This document shows, in pieces, positions 27,913 through 40,768 of a stretch of DNA of 64,000 nt (within the stretch, counting starts at the first letter, position 1; each line of letters begins with the position of its first letter). The translations under genes and the position numbers were made by a program. This DNA comes from Anianabacter salinae (lineage in GTDB: Bacteria > Pseudomonadota > Alphaproteobacteria > Rhodobacterales > Rhodobacteraceae), in contig NZ_JAHQZS010000002.1 in the NCBI RefSeq assembly GCF_019061145.1, positions 248,001 through 312,000 of the forward strand, read 5' to 3'. Under the pieces are notes generated by a model that saw only the letters and a program-made list of their open reading frames with translations, made no database searches and was not told the origin of the DNA.

Positions 27913-29409
27913 ATGACCGAGATCAGGCTAACGAATTCGAAGACCCGGAAGAAAGAGGTCTTTGCCCCGCTCGATCCTGCGGATGTGCGGATGTATGTCT
28001 GCGGCCCCACGGTTTACGATCGCGCCCATCTTGGAAATGCCCGCCCGGTGATCGTGTTCGACGTGCTCTACCGTCTCTTGCGGCATGTCTACGGCGCCGA
28101 TCACGTCCGCTATGTCCGCAACTTCACCGACGTGGACGACCGCATCAACGAGACGGCGCTGAGGCGTCAGCAGGCAGGCGCCCCGGGCACGCTCGAAGAC
28201 CTCATCCGCGAACGCTCGGACGAGACGATCCGCTGGTATCACGACGACATGGATGCGCTCGGCGCGCTGCGCCCGGGCGAGGAACCGCGCGCGACCGCCT
28301 ACATCCCGCAGATGATCGCCATGATCGAGGATCTGGTGGCCAAGGGTCATGCCTATGCCGCCGAGGGGCATGTGCTGTTCGCCGTGGACAGCTATGCCAA
28401 ATACGGCGCGCTGTCGGGCCGGTCGGTCGACGACATGATCGCCGGCGCCCGGGTCGAGGTTGCGCCCTACAAGCGCAACCCGATGGATTTCGTGCTGTGG
28501 AAGCCGTCGTCCGGCGATTTGCCCGGATGGGAATCGCCCTGGGGCCGCGGCCGCCCCGGCTGGCACATCGAGTGCTCGGCGATGGCCCACGCGCTGCTCG
28601 GAGAGAGCTTCGACATCCACGGCGGCGGCAATGATTTGATGTTCCCGCACCACGAAAACGAGATCGCCCAAAGCTGCTGCGCCCACGGCCACGCCGATGA
28701 CGGCGAGGGCTTTGCGCAGGTCTGGCTGCACAACGAGATGCTGCAGGTCGAGGGCAAGAAGATGTCGAAATCGCTCGGCAACTTCTTTACCGTGCGAGAC
28801 CTGCTGGATCAGGGGGTACCGGGCGAAGTGATCCGCTTCGTGTTCCTGTCGACGCATTACCGCAAGCCGATGGACTGGACTCTTAGAAAGGCCACTGAGG
28901 CTAGGCAGACTTTGAACCAATGGGCGGGTTTGCTTGGTTCTGACGGTGCCGCACGCCTAAAGGAACTGAAGCCGGGGAAACCCTTGCCGGAAGTGATGGA
29001 CGCGCTTCGTGACGACCTTAATACCCATTCTGCACTTCAGGCACTACAGCCGAAATCTCTGAGGAAACATTTCAACGTAGCTGAGTTTTCGGAGCGCCTT
29101 GAGGACATTTACGCCTCGCAGATGCTCCTAGGTTTTGATCTCCGAGAGACTGCTTCAGCTATGCTACATGCAGAGTCTCGTGACGGCTTGGCCACTGTGG
29201 TCAATGAGGCATTGCACCGTGAACAGGCGCTTGCCAACAAGGTGTCGGAGGCGCACTCGACGGCCAAGGTGACCAAGGATTTCTCAGAGGTCGACCGTCT
29301 GAAATCCGCGCTTCTGACGGCTGGCGTCGAAGTCCGCATGTCGAAGGATGGCGTCGAACTTGTCCCCGGCCCCAACTTCGACCCCGCCAAACTCGAAGGC
29401 CTCGAATGA
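27913..29409 (+). CDS. cysS: Cysteine--tRNA ligase
   Basis: A 498-residue class I synthetase. The N-terminal [18 protein letters not shown] holds a zinc cysteine and the HIGH motif. Other zinc ligands are in HIECSAMA and HHENEIAQS, and the KMSKS motif is [10 protein letters not shown]. The catalytic half has normal high G+C, but the part from about 28870 to 29215, encoding the DALR and helical region, falls to about 54% G+C and uses A/T-ending codons unlike its surroundings. This looks like a recombined segment. The frame stays intact. Confidence 0.95.
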   Translation: MTEIRLTNSKTRKKEVFAPLDPADVRMYVCGPTVYDRAHLGNARPVIVFDVLYRLLRHVYGADHVRYVRNFTDVDDRINETALRRQQAGAPGTLEDLIRERSDETIRWYHDDMDALGALRPGEEPRATAYIPQMIAMIEDLVAKGHAYAAEGHVLFAVDSYAKYGALSGRSVDDMIAGARVEVAPYKRNPMDFVLWKPSSGDLPGWESPWGRGRPGWHIECSAMAHALLGESFDIHGGGNDLMFPHHENEIAQSCCAHGHADDGEGFAQVWLHNEMLQVEGKKMSKSLGNFFTVRDLLDQGVPGEVIRFVFLSTHYRKPMDWTLRKATEARQTLNQWAGLLGSDGAARLKELKPGKPLPEVMDALRDDLNTHSALQALQPKSLRKHFNVAEFSERLEDIYASQMLLGFDLRETASAMLHAESRDGLATVVNEALHREQALANKVSEAHSTAKVTKDFSEVDRLKSALLTAGVEVRMSKDGVELVPGPNFDPAKLEGLE

Positions 29410-29423
29410 CCCCGCGCCCCTCA

Positions 29424-29483
29424 CATCTTTGGTCTGCAAATACCTCCGGGGGAGTCGCCGCAGGCGGCGGGGGCAGAGCCCCC
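29424..29483. repeat. Dispersed intergenic repeat, copy 2 (family A)
   Basis: Bases 29424-29451 match 3958-3985 at 27 of 28 positions. A different G+C-rich hairpin arm follows, sharing the GGGGCAGAGCCCC core. It lies between cysS and cimA. Confidence 0.75.
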
Positions 29484-29500
29484 TCATCGCGCCGCCGTAG

Positions 29501-29518
29501 GGCGGGACTTGTCCCGCC
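29501..29518. repeat. G+C-rich hairpin before cimA
   Basis: GGCGGGAC (29501-29508) and GTCCCGCC (29511-29518) form an 8-bp perfect stem. It ends 24 bases before the cimA ATG, so it may be the end of the family A repeat or a leader structure. Confidence 0.6.
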
Positions 29519-29542
29519 GCCCCCCGCCGAAAGGCAACTGCA

Positions 29543-31165
29543 ATGACCCGCGAACGGCTCTATCTCTACGACACCACGCTGCGTGACGGGCAGCAGACGC
29601 AGGGTGTGCAGTTCTCGACCCCCGAAAAGCACCGCATTGCCGCGACGCTCGATGCGCTCGGGATCGACCATATCGAGGGCGGCTGGCCCGGCGCGAACCC
29701 CACCGACAGCCAGTTCTTCGACGACAAGCCGCAGATGAACGCCACGTTCACCGCCTTTGGCATGACCAAGCGCGCGGGCCGGTCGGCCGAGAACGACGAC
29801 GTGCTGGCCGCTGTCCTGAACGCGGGCACCCCCGCGGTCTGTCTTGTCGGCAAGACCCATGATTTCCACGTCACCACCGCGCTTGGCATCAGGCTGGACG
29901 AGAACACCGAGAACATCCGCGCCTCGGTCGCGCATCTGGTGGCGCAGGGGCGCGAGGCGCTGTTCGACGCCGAGCATTTCTTTGACGGCTACCGCGCCAA
30001 TCCCGGTTATGCGCTGGACTGCCTGCACGCTGCCCATGATGCGGGCGCGCGCTGGATCGTGCTGTGTGACACCAACGGCGGCACCCTGCCGGACGAGATC
30101 GCCCGCACCACCCGCGCCGTCATCGCCAGCGGCATTCCCGGAACGCGGCTGGGCATCCACACCCATGACGACACCGGCAACGCGGTGGCGAACAGCCTTG
30201 CCGCCGTGGATGCGGGCGCGCGGCAGATTCAAGGCACGCTGAACGGGCTGGGCGAGCGCTGCGGCAACGCCAACCTCACCACGCTGATCCCGACGCTTCT
30301 GCTGAAAGAGCCCTATCGCAGCGCCTATGAGATCGGGGTGACCGTGGACCGGCTGCCGACGATCACGCGCGCCAGCCGGATGCTCGACGAAATCCTGAAC
30401 CGGGTGCCACTGAAGTCGGCGCCATACGTCGGCGCCTCGGCCTTTGCGCACAAGGCCGGGCTGCACGCCAGCGCCATCGCCAAGGACCCCGCCACCTACG
30501 AGCATGTCGACCCCGCGCAGGTCGGCAACACGCGCATCGTGCCGATGTCAAACCAGGCGGGGCAATCGAACCTGCGCGCGCGGTTGACCGATATGGGGAT
30601 CGAGACGGACAAGGGCGACCCGGCGCTGGCGCGTATCCTCGACATCGTCAAGGAGCGCGAGACCCAAGGCTATTCCTACGACACCGCGCAGGCCAGTTTC
30701 GAGCTGATCGCGCGGAGCGAGCTTGGCGCGCTGCCGCGCTTTTTCGAGGTCAAGCGCTACCGCGTCACGGTCGAGCGGCGCAAGAACAAGTACAACCGTA
30801 TGGTCAGCGTGTCCGAGGCGGTCGTGGTGACCAAGATCGGCGATCAGAAGAATCTGTCGGTGTCGGAAAGCCATGATGCCACGGGCACCGACCGGGGGCC
30901 GGTCAACGCGCTGTATCGCGCGCTGGCCAAGGATCTGGGCCCCTATCAGCACATGATCGACGACATGCGGCTGGTGGATTTCAAGGTGCGCATCACCCAG
31001 GGCGGCACCGAGGCCGTGACCCGCGTCATCATCGACAGCGAGGACGGGCAGGGTCGCCGCTGGTCCACCGTGGGCGTGTCGCCGAACATCGTGGATGCGT
31101 CCTTTGACGCGCTTCTGGACGCGGTGAACTGGAAGCTGATGCGCGACGGGGCGACTGCACCGTGA
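29543..31165 (+). CDS. cimA: (R)-citramalate synthase
   Basis: A 540-residue enzyme of the LeuA/HMGL family, expected to condense pyruvate and acetyl-CoA to citramalate on the threonine-independent isoleucine route. The N-terminus YLYDTTLRDGQQTQGVQFS is of the CimA type. Metal ligands are in GIHTHDDTGNAVANS, GERCGNANL and SAFAHKAGLHAS. The C-terminal regulatory domain (about residues 390-530) would sense isoleucine. A plain 2-isopropylmalate synthase is less likely from the N-terminal motif. The methyltransferase start overlaps its stop. Confidence 0.92.
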   Translation: MTRERLYLYDTTLRDGQQTQGVQFSTPEKHRIAATLDALGIDHIEGGWPGANPTDSQFFDDKPQMNATFTAFGMTKRAGRSAENDDVLAAVLNAGTPAVCLVGKTHDFHVTTALGIRLDENTENIRASVAHLVAQGREALFDAEHFFDGYRANPGYALDCLHAAHDAGARWIVLCDTNGGTLPDEIARTTRAVIASGIPGTRLGIHTHDDTGNAVANSLAAVDAGARQIQGTLNGLGERCGNANLTTLIPTLLLKEPYRSAYEIGVTVDRLPTITRASRMLDEILNRVPLKSAPYVGASAFAHKAGLHASAIAKDPATYEHVDPAQVGNTRIVPMSNQAGQSNLRARLTDMGIETDKGDPALARILDIVKERETQGYSYDTAQASFELIARSELGALPRFFEVKRYRVTVERRKNKYNRMVSVSEAVVVTKIGDQKNLSVSESHDATGTDRGPVNALYRALAKDLGPYQHMIDDMRLVDFKVRITQGGTEAVTRVIIDSEDGQGRRWSTVGVSPNIVDASFDALLDAVNWKLMRDGATAP

Positions 31166-31878
31166 CGGACGCTTTTTTTGAAATCCACAGTAGCCTTGAC
31201 CGCGAAGGCCCCGGCGACCGCGACAGCCTCGACTGGGCGCTGGAGCTGGCCCGGGTGCCGAAGGATGCCCGCATCCTCGATGCGGGCTGCGGGCCGGGGG
31301 CGGACATTGCGGGGCTTCTGCACCATGCGCCCGAGGGGCATGTGACGGCGCTCGACAGCCATGCGCCGTTCATCGATGCAGTGCGTGCCCGGCATGCAGG
31401 GGACAGCCGGGTGACGGCGGAAGTCGCGGACATGCTGGCGGCAGACGGTCCGTTCGATCTGATCTGGTGCGCGGGCGCAGTCTATTTTGCGGGCGTGACC
31501 GAGGCGTTGACTGCGTGGACGCCCAGGCTGACGGGCTCGAAGATCGTCGCCTTCTCGCAGCTTGCCTGGAAATCTTCCGACCGGCCGACCGAGGCGGCGG
31601 CGTTCTGGGCGGAAGGCTATCCGCCGATGACCGACCGCGACGGCGTGCTGACGCAGGTGCAAGAGGCGGGCTATCGCATCGTGGCCGCGCGGTTTCTGCC
31701 CGATGCCGCCTGGGAGGCATACTACACGCCCCTTGGCCGCCGGGTGGCGTTCCTGCGGTCGGGCGAGGTGCCGGACGATCTGGCCGAGGCACTGGATGCG
31801 GAAGAGCGCGAAATGGCCCTCTGGCGTGCGCATCGGGACGCGTTCGGCTACCTTCAGGTCGTGGCCACGCCGGAGTGA
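31162..31878 (+). CDS. Class I SAM-dependent methyltransferase
   Basis: A 238-residue protein with the SAM-binding glycine loop ARILDAGCGPGADIAGLL near residue 37 and the acidic post-II residue in VTALDSH. It starts with GTG at 31162, overlapping the cimA TGA. The substrate is unknown. The C-terminal half (EAYYTPLGRRVAFL) is helical and resembles trans-aconitate-type methyltransferases only in general layout. Confidence 0.8.
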   Translation: MTDAFFEIHSSLDREGPGDRDSLDWALELARVPKDARILDAGCGPGADIAGLLHHAPEGHVTALDSHAPFIDAVRARHAGDSRVTAEVADMLAADGPFDLIWCAGAVYFAGVTEALTAWTPRLTGSKIVAFSQLAWKSSDRPTEAAAFWAEGYPPMTDRDGVLTQVQEAGYRIVAARFLPDAAWEAYYTPLGRRVAFLRSGEVPDDLAEALDAEEREMALWRAHRDAFGYLQVVATPE

Positions 31879-31885
31879 ACGACCG

Positions 31886-32635
31886 ATGAGCCTGCAATCC
31901 TGCGCCGAACTTCTGGAACGCGGCGATCCCGACCGGCTACGCGCCGCGCTGGCCGCCCCGCCAACGGCGCGCAAGGTGCTGTTCCCGGTCTATGCCTTCA
32001 ACCTCGAAATCGCGCGGGCGCCCTGGGTCACGGCAGAGTCGATGATCGCCGAGATGCGGCTGCAATGGTGGCGCGATGCGCTGGAAGAGATCGGGCAGGG
32101 CGCCAGGGTGCGCAGCCACGAGGTGACGCTGCCGCTGGCCGAGGTGCTGGATGCGGACGGTGCCGCGCTGCTCGACGGGGTCATCGCCGCGCGGCGCTGG
32201 GACGTGTATTCCGAGCCCTTCGAGGACGAGGATCATTTCCGCGCCTATCTCGATGCGACGTCCGGCAACCTTGCCTGGGCGGCGGCGCGGGCATTGGGGG
32301 CACAGGGCAACGAGGCTGCGGTGCGCGATGTCGCCTTTGCCAGCGGTCTTGCGCGGTTCTTTCAGGCCGTGCCCGATCTGCAGGCGAAGGGCAGGGTGCC
32401 GATGGTCGACGGACGGCCAGAGCGGGTGCGCGCCTTCGCGGCCGAGGCGCTGGACCGGCTGTCGCGTGCGGGCCGCATCCGGGGACCTGCGCGCCACGCG
32501 CTCAATGACACTGTGTTCGCCGCGCCGCTGTTGCGACTGGCGCAGCGTGATCCGCAGGCGGTCGCAGAGGGACGTCTCGCGCTCCCCGAAGGCCGCAAGC
32601 GCCTGCGCCTGATCCTGCGGATGCTGGGCGGCTGA
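31886..32635 (+). CDS. Squalene/phytoene synthase-family protein (NDUFAF6-like)
   Basis: A 249-residue all-helical isoprenoid-synthase-fold protein seen in VYAFNLEIARAPWVTAESMIAEMRLQWWRDALEEI and the C-terminal segment KGRVPMVDGRP. The aspartate-rich DxxxD pairs of true phytoene synthases are not obvious, which with the short length fits the branch related to the complex I assembly factor NDUFAF6. Role is inferred. It begins 8 bases after the methyltransferase gene. Confidence 0.72.
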   Translation: MSLQSCAELLERGDPDRLRAALAAPPTARKVLFPVYAFNLEIARAPWVTAESMIAEMRLQWWRDALEEIGQGARVRSHEVTLPLAEVLDADGAALLDGVIAARRWDVYSEPFEDEDHFRAYLDATSGNLAWAAARALGAQGNEAAVRDVAFASGLARFFQAVPDLQAKGRVPMVDGRPERVRAFAAEALDRLSRAGRIRGPARHALNDTVFAAPLLRLAQRDPQAVAEGRLALPEGRKRLRLILRMLGG

Positions 32636-32642
32636 CGGCGGC

Positions 32643-33791
32643 CTACCGGCCCTTCCAGATCCAGCCGCCGCCGAAGATGCGCGTGCTTTCGGTGTCGTAG
32701 AACACGCAAGCCTGTCCGGGCGAGATGCCTTCCTCGGCCACCAGCAGTTCCACCTCGGCCTCGGTGTCCGACAGGGGCCGGATCACCGCCTCGCGCGGCG
32801 GGCGGGTCGAACGGACCTTGACCGCAACATGCCATTCGGCGCGCGACGTGAAGGGCGCATCACCCAGCCAGTTGATCTCGCGCACGGGAACGGTGCGGGC
32901 GGACAGCATGTCCTTGGGGCCGACGATCACGCGGCGCGCATCGACGTCCAGCTTGACGACATACAGCGGCTCTTCCAGACCGCCGATGCCAAGACCACGG
33001 CGCTGGCCGATGGTGTAGTGGATCACGCCCGAATGCGTGCCCAGCACCCGGCCATCGGCATGGACGATCTCGCCCGGCTCTGCCGCCCCGGGGCGCAGTT
33101 TCTCGATCACGCTGGCATAGTTGCCGTTCGGCACGAAGCAGATGTCCTGGCTGTCGGGCTTGTCCGCCACGGGCAGCCCGTGCCGCGCGGCAAGCGCGCG
33201 GGTGTCTGCCTTGGACGCCAGATGGCCCAGCGGAAAGCGCAAATAGGACAGCTGCTGCGGCGTGGTCGAGAACAGGAAATACGACTGGTCGCGCGCCGGG
33301 TCGGCGGCAGAATGCAGCTCTGGCCCGTTCGGACCGTCGAAGCGCTGGATGTAGTGACCCGTCGCCATGCAGTCGGCATCAAGGTCCTTGGCGGTTTCCA
33401 GCAGGTCGCGGAACTTCACCCGTTCATTGCAGCGGATGCAGGGCACCGGGGTCGCGCCCGCAAGGTAGCTGTCGGCGAATTCGTCGATCACCGATTCGCG
33501 GAACGTGTTCTCGTAGTCGAGGACGTAGTGCGGAAAGCCCATCGTCTCGGCGACGCGGCGGGCGTCGTGAATGTCGCGACCCGCGCAGCACGCGCCCTTT
33601 TTCGCCAGCGCCGCGCCGTGGTCATACAGTTGCAGCGTCACGCCGACGACGTCATAGCCTTCCTGCGCCAGCTCTGCCGCGACAACGGAGCTGTCCACGC
33701 CGCCCGACATCGCCACCACGACGCGCGTCTGCGACGGCGGCTTGGCGAAGCCGAGCGAATTGAGCGGGTGGTCGGTGCGGTCGAGCGCCAT
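32643..33791 (-). CDS. mnmA: tRNA-specific 2-thiouridylase MnmA
   Basis: A 382-residue PP-loop enzyme that makes 2-thiouridine at wobble position 34 of Glu, Gln and Lys tRNAs. Visible are the ATP loop [12 protein letters not shown], the two reactive cysteines in [14 protein letters not shown] and [11 protein letters not shown], and [10 protein letters not shown]. It converges with the phytoene-synthase-like gene and is divergent from sciP. Confidence 0.96.
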   Translation of the reverse strand: MALDRTDHPLNSLGFAKPPSQTRVVVAMSGGVDSSVVAAELAQEGYDVVGVTLQLYDHGAALAKKGACCAGRDIHDARRVAETMGFPHYVLDYENTFRESVIDEFADSYLAGATPVPCIRCNERVKFRDLLETAKDLDADCMATGHYIQRFDGPNGPELHSAADPARDQSYFLFSTTPQQLSYLRFPLGHLASKADTRALAARHGLPVADKPDSQDICFVPNGNYASVIEKLRPGAAEPGEIVHADGRVLGTHSGVIHYTIGQRRGLGIGGLEEPLYVVKLDVDARRVIVGPKDMLSARTVPVREINWLGDAPFTSRAEWHVAVKVRSTRPPREAVIRPLSDTEAEVELLVAEEGISPGQACVFYDTESTRIFGGGWIWKGR

Positions 33792-33918
33792 GGGGGAATG
33801 CCTTTTCCGGGGGTGTGCCGGAATATAGGAAAATGCGCCTTATTCACAAGGGGCGGTTTCATCGCTCCTTAAACACGGCTGCCGCAGGATCGGGACCGCA
33901 CACAAAGGGGTGAGGCCG

Positions 33919-34197
33919 ATGTACTTGCGAAAATCACCGGGGCCGCGATTGGTGACGCTGCCCGACGGAACCACCATGACGCGGGCGGACCTGCCGCCTG
34001 CCGATACCCGACGCTGGGTGGCGCGGCGCAAGTCCGCCGTGGTGCGCGCCGTCGATGCCGGGCTGATCTCTGAAGACGAGGCGCTGTCTCTCTATGACCT
34101 CTCGGCGGAAGAGTTCGGCATGTGGCGCAAGGGCTACACGGAATTCGGAGAGGCGGCTCTCAAGACCACGCTCACACAAAAATATAGACAACCATGA
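33919..34197 (+). CDS. sciP: CtrA inhibitor SciP (DUF1153)
   Basis: A 92-residue helix-turn-helix protein. In Caulobacter SciP binds CtrA and stops it activating cell-cycle genes. Conserved stretches are LPDGTTMTRADLPPADTRRWVARRK and LSLYDLSAEEFGMW. The ATG at 33919 is chosen over a GTG at 33910 because homologues begin MYLRK. It lies immediately upstream of ctrA, so inhibitor and target are neighbours. Confidence 0.9.
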   Translation: MYLRKSPGPRLVTLPDGTTMTRADLPPADTRRWVARRKSAVVRAVDAGLISEDEALSLYDLSAEEFGMWRKGYTEFGEAALKTTLTQKYRQP

Positions 34198-34219
34198 GTT
34201 GCGGTGCGCTCAATTATTG

Positions 34220-34234
34220 CTAACGGAGATTTAA
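34220..34234 (+). promoter_or_regulatory. CtrA box upstream of ctrA
   Basis: CTAA (34220-34223), seven bases, then TTAA (34231-34234). This matches the TTAA-N7-TTAA CtrA consensus at seven of eight positions. Its place 47 bases before the ctrA start suggests autoregulation. No GANTC site lies in this interval. Confidence 0.6.
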
Positions 34235-34281
34235 CTATTGTGTCCGATCTTTGGCCGGACAATGTTATGAAGGAGGCTGTC

Positions 34282-34995
34282 ATGCGGGTGCTATTGGTCG
34301 AGGACGACGCCGCGACGGCGCGCAGTATCGAGATGATGCTCTCGAACGCCAATCTGAACGTCTATGCCACGGATCTGGGGGAAGAGGGCATCGATCTTGC
34401 AAAGCTCTACGACTACGACCTGATCCTTCTCGACCTCGGCCTGCCGGACATGAACGGTCTCGAGGTTCTGCGCCAGCTGCGCCTTGCCCGGATAGACACG
34501 CCGATCCTGATCCTGTCGGGCGCCGACGACACCGACAACAAGATCCGCGGATTCGGGTTCGGGGCCGACGACTACCTGGTAAAGCCGTTCCACAGGGACG
34601 AACTGGTGGCGCGCATCCACGCGATCATCCGTCGGTCCAAGGGGCATGCGCAATCGGTGATCCGCACCGGCCCGATCGAGGTGAACCTCGACGCCAAGAC
34701 GGTCGAGGTCGGCGGGCGCACCGTCCACCTGACCGGCAAGGAATACCAGATGTTCGAACTGCTCTCGCTGCGCAAGGGCACGACCCTGACCAAGGAAATG
34801 TTCCTGAACCACCTCTACGGCGGCATGGACGAGCCGGAACTCAAGATCATCGACGTGTTCATCTGCAAGCTGCGCAAAAAGCTGGCCGAGGCGACGGGCG
34901 GCGCCAACTTCATCGAGACGGTGTGGGGGCGGGGTTATGTGCTGCGCGACCCGCAGCCTGACCACGACGCCGAACGGCTGGTGCTGCGGGCCTGA
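34282..34995 (+). CDS. ctrA: Cell-cycle response regulator CtrA
   Basis: A 237-residue OmpR-type regulator. The receiver domain (residues 1-115) has acidic residues Glu8/Asp9 and phosphoacceptor Asp51 in [13 protein letters not shown]. The winged-helix domain (about 125-230) includes [22 protein letters not shown]. In Rhodobacteraceae CtrA controls motility, gene-transfer agents and related traits, often without being essential. The start at 34282 has a near-perfect AAGGAGG at 34270-34276. The last bases carry an 11-bp tandem repeat through the stop codon. Confidence 0.96.
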   Translation: MRVLLVEDDAATARSIEMMLSNANLNVYATDLGEEGIDLAKLYDYDLILLDLGLPDMNGLEVLRQLRLARIDTPILILSGADDTDNKIRGFGFGADDYLVKPFHRDELVARIHAIIRRSKGHAQSVIRTGPIEVNLDAKTVEVGGRTVHLTGKEYQMFELLSLRKGTTLTKEMFLNHLYGGMDEPELKIIDVFICKLRKKLAEATGGANFIETVWGRGYVLRDPQPDHDAERLVLRA

Positions 34996-35081
34996 TCCGG
35001 GCCTGATCCGGGCGGGGCACGGGGCGCAACGGACTGGACGCCGCTGGGGGCTGGACCTATCACTTGGGTCGCGCGCAGTAA

Positions 35082-39352
<4,271 letters not shown>

Positions 39353-39371
39353 GGAACCACTTACGCGTTTT

Positions 39372-39424
39372 GTTCTCAAATGTTCTCACAAAGTTCTTTA
39401 CATGGCGTTAATCATGTGAGAACA
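39372..39424 (+). promoter_or_regulatory. LexA-type SOS operator
   Basis: Three GTTC half-sites occur at 39372, 39382 and 39393. The last two form an exact GTTC-N7-GTTC (39382-39396), the alphaproteobacterial SOS box. TGTTCTCAC (39381-39389) recurs as its exact inverse GTGAGAACA at 39416-39424. The cluster lies 40-90 bases before the small membrane-peptide gene. Confidence 0.75.
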
Positions 39425-39462
39425 AAGTGGCAACAGAGCACAAAAAAGCACAGAGGTTCGAG

Positions 39463-39582
39463 ATGAAGACGCGCATCAAGGCACTGCTTTCCGACAACGG
39501 GTCGATCCTGGGCGATTTCGCCGGGGCGGCCTCGCTCATGGTCCTTCTGGTGGCGCTGCTGCACCTGCCCGCCGTCGCCTGA
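39463..39582 (+). CDS. 39-residue SOS-associated membrane peptide
   Basis: A short gene starting MKTRIKALLSDNGSILGDF, with a single hydrophobic stretch near residues 20-39 (AASLMVLLVALLHLPAVA). The N-terminus is basic and amphipathic, so an N-in inner-membrane topology is likely. It follows a LexA-type operator, and a strong terminator closes the unit 155 bases later. In Caulobacter the SOS-induced SidA is a similarly tiny one-helix cell-division inhibitor. Equivalence of role is inferred from size, topology and control, not from sequence similarity. Confidence 0.65.
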   Translation: MKTRIKALLSDNGSILGDFAGAASLMVLLVALLHLPAVA

Positions 39583-39737
39583 CCTTACCCCGTTTCCCCA
39601 ACTGCCTGCGGTCTGTCGCCGGTCATAAGTCCTTGCGCTGCCTGTCCCCATAGCCCTGCGCAGGGTTCCTGTCCCAAACCCAGAGCCGGGATTGCCTCAT
39701 CCCCCGGCCGGCCGGTTGCCTACAGATACGCCCCTTG
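39583..39737 (+). other. Non-coding stretch between the SOS peptide gene and its terminator
   Basis: About 155 bases with no convincing ORF, running into a strong plus-strand terminator. It is either a long 3' untranslated region or contains a small RNA. It is pyrimidine-rich, with repeated CCTGTCCC motifs near 39639, 39670 and 39749. Confidence 0.4.
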
Positions 39738-39774
39738 CCGCCGCTCCCCTGTCCCGGGAAGCGGCGGTTTTTTT
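39738..39774 (+). terminator. Strong rho-independent terminator
   Basis: CCGCCGCT (39738-39745) pairs with AGCGGCGG (39760-39767), with an inner TCCC/GGGA pairing, followed by a run of seven T. Confidence 0.9.
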
Positions 39775-39789
39775 ATGTAAGGCTCTATT

Positions 39790-40758
39790 TCAGGCCCGGC
39801 GACGGCGGCCTGCGCCCCCGCGGCCCCGGCCCGAGCCCGCCTCGGCGGCAGCGCGGGCGGCGTCGGGAAAGCTGGTGCCATCCTTCATCGCCTCAAGCAC
39901 GCGGGCAAAACGGATCCACTCGGCGCCGTTCGGGTCGTGGTTGGCGAGGAAGTTGGCGGCCTTGATCGCTTCCATCTCGACGTGGCGGACGGGGTTCATG
40001 ATCGCGCTGGTCATGCCTGCACCGATCGCCATCGGCAGGAAGGCGGCGTTGATTCCGTGCCGGTTCGGCAGCCCGAACGAGATGTTCGACGCGCCGCAGG
40101 TGGTGTTGACGCCCAGCTCATCCCGCAGGCGGCGGACCAGCGTGAACACCTGCTGCCCGGCGGAGGCCATCGCGCCGACCGGCATCACCAGCGGATCGAC
40201 CACGATGTCATGCGCCGGAATGCCGAAATCGGCGGCGCGCTCGACGATCTTCTTGGCCACGGCAAAACGCACGTCGGGGTCTTCGGAGATGCCGGTGTCG
40301 TCGTTCGAGATCGCCACGACCGGCACGTTGTACTTCTTGACCAGCGGCAGCACGAGTTCGAGCCGCTCTTCCTCGCCCGTCACCGAGTTCAGAAGCGGGC
40401 GGCCGTGGCAGGCGGCAAGCCCGGCCTCGAGCGCGGCAGGCACCGAGCTGTCGATGCACAGGGGCACGTCGACCAGCGCCTGCACCAGTTCGAGCATCTT
40501 CACCATCAGGGGCGGCTCGGTCTCGTTCGGGTTGGGGTTCGAGTTGTAGACGACGCCCGCGTTCACATCGAGCACCATCGCCCCGCAGGCGACCTGTTCC
40601 AGCGCGTCCTTCTCGACGGTCGAGAAATCGCCCGCCTCAAGCTCTGCCGCCAGTTTCTTGCGGCCCGTGGGATTGATCCGCTCGCCGATCACGCAGAACG
40701 GCTCGTCAAAGCCGATTGTGACGGTCTTGGTTTTCGACTCGATGACGGTGCGGGTCAT
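39790..40758 (-). CDS. Methyltetrahydrofolate:corrinoid methyltransferase-like protein (MtrH/MetH-pterin-binding family)
   Basis: A 322-residue TIM-barrel of the pterin-binding family, with FCVIGERINPTGRKKLA at the N-terminus and DVNAG, DSS, NSVTGEEER and SNDDTG motifs lining the folate site. It should move a methyl group between tetrahydrofolate and a corrinoid protein. The last 15-20 residues are a Gly/Arg tail. It follows the MetF-like gene by ten bases. No corrinoid protein or reductive activator is encoded nearby. Confidence 0.85.
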   Translation of the reverse strand: MTRTVIESKTKTVTIGFDEPFCVIGERINPTGRKKLAAELEAGDFSTVEKDALEQVACGAMVLDVNAGVVYNSNPNPNETEPPLMVKMLELVQALVDVPLCIDSSVPAALEAGLAACHGRPLLNSVTGEEERLELVLPLVKKYNVPVVAISNDDTGISEDPDVRFAVAKKIVERAADFGIPAHDIVVDPLVMPVGAMASAGQQVFTLVRRLRDELGVNTTCGASNISFGLPNRHGINAAFLPMAIGAGMTSAIMNPVRHVEMEAIKAANFLANHDPNGAEWIRFARVLEAMKDGTSFPDAARAAAEAGSGRGRGGAGRRRRA

Positions 40759-40768
40759 GGATGGTCCT

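Noticed and set aside
34198-34281. Search for a GANTC (CcrM) site in the ctrA promoter like that of Caulobacter
   Set aside because: No GANTC occurs in this interval; only the CtrA-type box is supported.
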